In this document: one piece after another, positions 34,936 to 40,484 of the stretch
How positions within the stretch are numbered: the stretch's first letter is position 1
Layout: each line of letters begins with the position of its first letter
Assembly: GCA_002081555.1 (NCBI GenBank)
Contig: MZNV01001959.1
Location: 1 to 40,484 of the forward strand
Length of the DNA stretch: 40,484 nt
Reading direction: 5' to 3'
Source: Protostelium mycophagum
Taxonomy: Eukaryota > Evosea > Variosea > Protosteliida > Protosteliaceae
The notes under the pieces: model-generated
What the model was told of the DNA's origin: nothing
Databases searched by the model: none
What the model saw: the letters and a program-made list of their open reading frames with translations, nothing else
Made by a program: the position numbers and the translations under genes

Positions 34936-35189
34936 TAAATACTTTCTATAAGATGTGCTTGGCGATTTCTTTTTAGAGGTTGAATGAACATGCCATGAGC
35001 GCACCAAATGGTCAACTGCGTAAACTACCTCTCTGGTGATCATCATTATTTCTTTCAAACCCGAGGGTGTACAACATATTCTACAACAAATTTCCGCACA
35101 TCTGTTTGTTCCTCTGAAGATCTGGCTATTCTTACTATTTCATCGTATCATTGCCATTATCGCATCAATCCATTCGTCAACTCGATATT
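34936..35189. other. Convergent 3' flank of BUD13 and ZGPAT-like genes
   Basis: About 254 bases lie between two convergent stops, the longest tail-to-tail gap here. AATAAA follows the BUD13 stop by one base. No coding frame or structure is convincing. Confidence 0.5.
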
Positions 35190-37009
35190 CTAAAAAGTCT
35201 TCATTTTCTTCAAATCGTTGTTCGCCCGGATCCTTGCTTCGACTTCCTTCTTCTTTGCAACCAACTTGTTGATCTGCTTCTCGGTCTCTTTCATCTTCTC
35301 GAAGATGGCGGCAGCGAAACTCTTGTCCCTCTTTTTATTCCTCTCATATGACTCTTGGTACTTTGTCATTTTCTGGATATTGGTTATTATTCTGATTTAT
35401 TTATTTATTTTAGGTGGTGATTATTAGTGTAAGATTTTCGTGGATCATGATTTAAGAAATTTTGCATATAAAAGATTGGAAAAACACCAAGGGTTTATTT
35501 CTTTAAGATGGTTCATTACTGCGGTTATTTTTGGTGCTTTTGGTGATTTACGTTGCTTACTCCATAAAAAACCACAATATATGTATTTTTGGTGATCTAT
35601 GACAAGCCAACAAAAAAAACACCGGATATTCTCTTTTGGCAAAATAAGATTTATTTTGTCGCAATCTCCTTAAACTCATCTTGTTTTGCGAAGTCGCAAG
35701 CAAATTTGCATTTTATTTTGAATTTCATTGAAATCCCCACCTTTCTCAAATCTGCCACAAGTTTCTCGTTATCACTGACCGAATTATGAAGTGAACTTTC
35801 GCTCATATTATGGGTCACTGATGACGTCATCTTATCCACTTTGAGACTTGATGACGTCACCACGGGGCTATTCTTAGAACTCAGGTTTCCGATCACGCTG
35901 AAGAAGGAGGGTGTCTCTTCTTTCGGAGGTTTTGACGCTTCTTTCTTTGTCTTTATACCCAGCCTGCATTTTTCAATAATTAAATCAAAAATTTATTTCC
36001 GCTTTTCAGGGGATTGAAGAATTTGGAAAAAAATTCTCCATGATCCACAAATCACAAAAAAATACACCAAAAAATACTTGTTAGAAAATCTGCAAAACAA
36101 AGACAAATTTAGACATAAATTTTCTACTTTTCTCATAAAATATCCCAACATAATTTATGTCGACAATGCTCCGCCCGCGTACAGAAGCTTTGTACAAAAC
36201 GAGTTGTAGAATTCTCCCACCTCTTATCGTGTCCCAAACCAATGGGCTTATTTACAACGCGCTGATTGATTCCAACTGGAGCTCTGATCCCTTCTCCATC
36301 TTTTCCCAGACCAGCTCCCTGTCATATTAACGTAAAGAGATAAGTAACTGGACCAACCCGCTTAAAGCCCATGCCCAGCAATAATTTGGTCCCAATTCCC
36401 TGAGCATTTATTGATAAAGATAAAAATGTTTAATTTTGAAATATTTAATTTTCTTGGTAAAAGTGATGTGGTGAGATTTTCAAATGATCACCTTTGTGAA
36501 AGTCTCCCAAACAGCCAACAGCTCCTCTTTATCTTCTGTATCTTCTTGCACCTGAGGCTCTGCCATTTTCTCATCCTCTATGGCCTTCTCCATTTCCGCT
36601 TTAATGTTATGATCACCAGAAGAAATAAAGGAGGCAGACAGTGGCTCGTGTGTCGTCTTTGTCTTCTTTGATCTTATTGTTGTGACGTCTGTTCTTTGAC
36701 GCTTGCGATCTGGCTCTGCTGTTTCTGCCTGATCTCTTAGAACGTGATATGAAATTGAGCACTCACAAACATGTCATCTAAATCATCCTCTTTCTCAGAT
36801 TGAGACGATTCTTCACTTGAGCTCGAAGAATCAGAATTGTGATTAGTCGATTCTGTTGGAGCATGAACACTGTCATATAGAGCCACCACTTGTTTCAATT
36901 CGTCCAATATTGCCCTTAATTGAACTGCCTCATCTTGAGACGCAGATTGCAAAGCGATCTCGATCTGCTGTATGTTCTGTCTGTATCCATCAGCCGTCGC
37001 TTGATCCAT
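35190..37009 (-). CDS. ZGPAT-like G-patch protein, short form without CCCH finger
   Basis: The N terminus from the ATG at 37009 (MDQATADGYRQNIQQIEIAL, then LRAILDELKQVVALYDSV) matches the ZGPAT start (Q-QVELAL, L--L--DLKELI-L). A Ser/Asp/Glu acidic patch and a Lys-rich linker follow, then the junction WETFTKGIGTKLLLGMGFKR (compare WEKHTRGIGSKLLAKMGY). The G-patch continues GAGLGKDGEGIRAPV and NKPIGLGHDKR. The C terminus, after a long intron (about 35371-35740), is a coiled coil: KMKETEKQINKLVAKKKEVE, ending NNDLKKMKTF, close to the ZGPAT end THKKMTEF. The CCCH zinc finger and Tudor-like region found between acidic patch and G-patch in animal ZGPAT are absent. G-patches activate DEAH helicases of the Prp43/Prp2 class. 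It is probably a spliceosome-linked protein. Stop TAG at 35190-35192. Confidence 0.86.
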
Positions 37010-37648
37010 TCTACGATGCGATCGAGGCACAATCAATAATTAGGCGAGCAAACCAAACCAGAAAATTCCACAACCGCAGGACATTCTACAACTTGATGAC
37101 ATTTCGCTGTACATTGAAAACACTCAATAACTTGAAATGTGATCCTTCAAGAGAGAGGGTAATGACAGTTTGTGGACCTACTTACATACAAGTAAGTAAA
37201 AAAAATCAATATTGCAGAGTTTGGTCAGATTCCACACCACGTTAAAAATCTCGGTAATTAACGCGTTTATTACCGAGAATTGGGGCAATCTGACCAAATC
37301 CTGCAATATTTGTTTGTTTTTGTGGTCAATGGATTCAGCATAACGTGGAGAAGTGTACTCCTTGAAGTTGTACATCAAATTTTGAAATTTCAATGAAATC
37401 CAATGGAATCAAAATCACATATCCGGCCAAGACGAATGCACTTTGAAAGCGTGTCGCATTTGGCATGCCCCTGATGGAGCTTGTTTGGAGTTCCAGATCA
37501 ATTCAAAGGGGATGTCTCATATCTCCGGTTTTCCAGAATTTTAGCCGGAACTGCGGAATCCCCCGGAGATGTAAACGCAACGAAAATCATGTTTTTTTTC
37601 CACAAGAAACCATCGCTAAAACTTTCGCCATCCATCACCACGTACGAT
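37010..37648. other. Divergent intergenic region with a hairpin
   Basis: About 640 bases lie between the ZGPAT-like and lipase starts. The only marked structure is the nested inverted repeat at 37208-37310, listed separately. The frames across it lack start context and introns. A TTTGAAATTTCAATGAAATCC word, like those in nearby introns, is at about 37381-37400. Confidence 0.55.
37208..37310. repeat. Nested inverted repeat (hairpin), about 103 bases
   Basis: The outer arms are AATATTGCAGAGTTTGGTCA from 37208 (continuing GATTCC to 37233) and, inverted, TGACCAAATCCTGCAATATT ending at 37310. They differ at few positions over about 25 bases. Inside is a second perfect stem, CTCGGTAAT (37250-37258) against ATTACCGAG (37269-37277), with a 10-base loop that includes TAACGCGTTT. 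No transposase is nearby. The size is at the low end for a foldback or MITE-like element, and it could also be a structured 5' UTR or a regulatory site. No target-site duplication is convincing. Confidence 0.75.
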
Positions 37649-40078
37649 ATGACAACAACACAGAGAATACTTTCCAAGAACTCAGAAGAGATCCCTCTCG
37701 TCTTTGTTCCAGGTGTCAAAGGCAGCTCTCTTCAAGATAAAAATGGAAGAAAGGTTTGGGTATCGCCTAAACAGGTGATCAGCTCTCACATCGCTTTCAT
37801 GACAGCAATGTAGGCTTTTGGTTTAGAAGATCCACACTTGGATTTACCTCTTGAGTGGTACGAGGTTCACAACGATCCTGAAGATCCTGACGGTCATCTT
37901 CGATATAGACAAATGAAAGATGACATCGTCCCCAGAAAGCCCATCTCCAAGGTGCGATCGTGATTTTACATGCCATTTTTAATCGCAAATCAGGTGGCCA
38001 ATTTTCACATCTATGGCAGGTGGCTCAAACTTGCCAGAAAGCTGAAGAGACCTTATTTTGAGGTGATAGACTTCCAACATTTCCAAATTCATTTCTCACA
38101 TCATCCAGTTTGCCTACGATTGGAGAAGAGATCTCAACGAAGGTCCGTATTTTCCCGCCAAAAACTCAATATTCAAATTTTAAATCCTGATCCCCACAGG
38201 CAGCCATCTCTTTCGAAAATTCCTGGAAGATGTATACGCAAAACACGGCCCCGCCCAAGTGGTCACCCACAGTATGGGTGGCCTCGTTGTCTTTTCGGTT
38301 GTAAACGACCCCAAGTACACACATTTATTTCACAATGTTTTATTTGCTGGAAGCCCTTTCAGTCAGGAGATCGGATTTCTGTTTGACATGCACGCCGGTG
38401 TTCCTAACGGTGAGAATTTGAAATTTGAAATATTTATAACGGCTATTTTTCCCAGTCGAGATATCTGCTTGAAAATCAATTGTGTGGATCAAAAGACATC
38501 AATTTATTGTGCATCTTTTTGAGAGAAGATAAATAATCCAAGTCAAAAATAAATTGTTATAAATATTTCAAACGCATACACCAAAATCACTGGTGACATG
38601 TATGCTGAGTCTTCACCGCAAAGCCACAGATGCAACGTTGGTCATCCTCAATACTCATGTATTTCAATCAGGTTTTAACAACCACATTCTGGACCCCAAA
38701 GTTTTATTTACTTGTGCCTCCGGAAGCGCCTTTTACCCCTTCCATGACAACCCAAAGGTAGATATTGTGAAATTTCGCAGAAAACTGCCAGAAAACTCAC
38801 CGAAAATTAGGTCTTTGTGAAGAAGGAAAACGCGCTCGCCTGCCAGCACCCTGAACCTGATCAATTCCACACTACAATGCATTCTGATGAAGAGATAAGA
38901 CATCATGAAGAGGTGATGTCATTTCATGAGTTGTCTGAGATTTCGATGAAATTTCTGGATTTTAATTGAAATTTCATGATGGACATGGCCGAATGACTGA
39001 CATGATGGACAGTTCTTACGTGATCACCCCGACTTGGCTGTTTTTGACGTCGATTTTTACGACCCAAACGATTGGATAAAACACAAAGTGAGAATTTTCT
39101 AATCTTTCCACAAGAAATCTAAATAAATTAGATTGGAATATTCTCCATGGATTATTTAAATATGGCCTGGAAACTGCCTTCTGGAGCAAGAAAAGAAGAT
39201 ACAGAGAGGATATTAATCAACCACATGTGTAGATCTTTATACCAAGCCGCACACCTCAGGAGGAGGCTCAGGTTCGATCCAAACGTAGGCCTTCATTTTT
39301 TTGATTGAGGGTGGAGTGTGTTTGTGAATGGATTGAAAAAGCAATAAGAAATCCACAAAAGAATAAAAATCCCATTTAAAACGGGTGCGACAAAGCCGTG
39401 GTTCAATGGCGTTAACATACCGTGATTCACGTTTGTTTACCGCGATTATATAATTCTGATAACTGGAATTTTTGCATAGCATTATGATAGGATTCTAAAT
39501 ATAGCATGATGACGTGTACAGGTCGCTTATCCCCCCATGGCTATGCTGAAGAATAAGACCCACCCCACATTCGCTCGAGGTGAGTCAGTTTATCAAAGAC
39601 CTCATGGACGTGTCATGACATTATCACGATGATGACATCGCGATGACATGGTACAGTGTTGAGGGATGGCCCAAAGTCTATCAGAGGATTCGACTTTGAG
39701 ACTTTACCAAAGACAGAAGGAGATATCAGAGTCTCAGCAGCTTCTGCCACACTTCCCAGAGGTACGATTTGCATTTTTTGTATCACGATAGGGTTGCCAC
39801 CGAAAGACTGACATAAATTCCAGGAATTCCTTGTGAAGAATATTTCACAGAGGAGGAGCACGCTTACCTTCTGGATGACCCGCAAGTGTGGCGTATCATG
39901 GACAAATTGAATAACTATGCCGGTGATCCAGAATGGTTCCACAAGACAGAGATCACCATCACTCGCAAGAAGGTCAGTTGTAGATGATGCTAAAAATAGA
40001 TCAAGATGTTGATTTGAACAGGTTGAAGGAAAAATAGTCACATCACACCATCATGAGCACGTGATCAGGGTCCTTTAA
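37649..40078 (+). CDS. LCAT-family lipase/acyltransferase
   Basis: The family includes lecithin:cholesterol acyltransferase and lysosomal phospholipase A2. The ATG at 37649 leads to IPLVFVPGVKGSSLQDKNG, whose VPGVKGS is the oxyanion-hole strand. Next come WVSPKQ, RYRQMKDDIVPRKPISK, the family signature FAYDWRRDLNE (compare YDWR), and the nucleophile elbow VVTHSMGGLV, with Ser in the THSMGG box. VLFAGSPFSQEIGFLFDMHA then aligns with the AGP-GGS region. The C-terminal half has NNHILDPKVLFTCASGSAFY, HPDLAVFDVDFYDPNDWIKH, AYPPMAMLKNKTHPTFAR and GFDFETLPKTEGD, ending near HHHEHVIRVL. About 13 exons. No signal peptide is seen, so it may be cytosolic, unlike secreted LCAT, or a 5' exon is missed. 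Catalytic Asp and His are plausible (D in FDFET, H near the end) but not proven. The final exon may be longer, because GTGATCAGGG recurs at 40219. Confidence 0.87.
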
Positions 40079-40484
40079 CAGCATCATAAAACCTGAACCC
40101 ATTGTCTTTAAATTTTTATATATCCAATTTGTGCAGGCTGAACCACCCCAAATTTAATCACCAATCCCTTTCATCCGATTGTCGCACACCGAAGCAAAAA
40201 TCAAAAACACGATTTTTAACTTGTGATCAGGGTGTCGATACCATACCCTCTTTTATATGATGATTGTGATGACTTGAAAGAAGTTGTTCTGAAATTTCTG
40301 GGTTGGGATATTTCTGAATTTTTGAGAACAGGGACTTCTGCAAATGTTGAAAAGAAAAACAGTAGAGTTGAGCCAAATTACAATCTAAGAGCGTAAAAAT
40401 AAAATACAATAATATTTCATGTTTATCTTTGCTATTTATGCAAGTTCTTCATCCTGTTGGTTGGTAAATATTAATTTCACCAAG
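40079..40484. other. 3' flank of lipase gene, no gene assigned
   Basis: This is AT-rich. One plus-strand open stretch (about 40220-40398) reads plausibly (DDLKEVVLKFLGWDISEFLR) and follows GTGATCAGGG, a 10-base repeat of the end of the lipase gene. No donor in the right phase joins it to the lipase frame. It could be part of the next gene beyond the window or a late exon. AATAAA-like words occur near 40398. Confidence 0.4.

Noticed and set aside
35651-35741. C-terminal end FKEIATK of the ZGPAT-like frame
   Set aside because: This is intron read-through. A GTGGGGATTTC donor follows LVADLRK, and the next exon (KMTKYQESY) restores the ZGPAT-type coiled-coil end.
39262-39285. GGTTCGATCC, resembling a tRNA T loop
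   Set aside because: It codes RFDP inside a lipase exon. No A box, anticodon arm or acceptor stem is found around it.

Overview
This is nuclear DNA from a unicellular eukaryote. Genes are split by many short GT-AG introns, mostly 38 to 55 bases with a CTAAC- or CTGAC-like branch site near the 3' end. All three stop codons are used as stops (TAA in the DnaJ gene, TAG in the Rac and DUF1479 genes, TGA in the RuvB-like 2 and LRR genes), so the code is standard. Androglobin suggests an organism that builds cilia or flagella. A type III glutamine synthetase argues against an animal, land plant or fungus. I cannot name the lineage from sequence alone.

Layout, left to right. Positions 1-1204 hold an array of near-identical direct repeats, which ends inside the first codons of an ER DnaJ chaperone (1205-3023, +). 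Convergent to it is a GlnN-type glutamine synthetase (3057-5784, -). Then come a small orphan gene (6513-6807, +), a minimal F-box protein (7091-7487, +), a C1D/Rrp47 exosome cofactor (7544-8268, -), a mitochondrial PPR-like protein (8377-9930, +), a full-length WASP (10035-11414, +), an orphan (11565-11958, +), a Glu/Lys/Pro/Ala-repeat acidic-basic protein (12049-12706, +) and a Val/Gln/Pro repeat protein (13261-13778, +). Three minus-strand genes follow: SETD9-like (13800-15683), RuvB-like 2/reptin (15780-17651) and a Rac-type GTPase (17845-18753).

The right half has androglobin (19443-22564, +), a DUF1479 oxygenase-like protein (22808-24263, +), TTLL12 (24323-27437, -) with an unrecognised gene directly upstream and possibly fused to it (27265-29624, -), an RI-type LRR protein (29729-32039, +), the splicing factor BUD13 (32236-34935, +), a ZGPAT-like G-patch protein (35190-37009, -) and an LCAT-family lipase (37649-40078, +). 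Intergenic spaces are tiny. Several convergent pairs have stop codons only 20 to 60 bases apart, and several divergent pairs share about 100 bases of promoter.

Functional links: Rac and WASP are partners in Arp2/3 actin control. BUD13, the G-patch protein and C1D/Rrp47 act in RNA processing. RuvB-like 2 and SETD9 are chromatin- or assembly-related. TTLL12 and androglobin point to tubulin and cilia. These are ordinary conserved eukaryotic genes, with no operon-like system. I found no mobile element, viral relic, CRISPR array, rRNA or tRNA. The most unusual features are the promoter/start-codon tandem array, a globin-less androglobin, a zinc-finger-less ZGPAT, the open junction into TTLL12, an intronic GAAATTTC word confined to the right half, and a roughly 100-base hairpin at 37.2 kb. 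Exon borders were placed by eye from splice signals, frame and homology, and may be off by a few bases.
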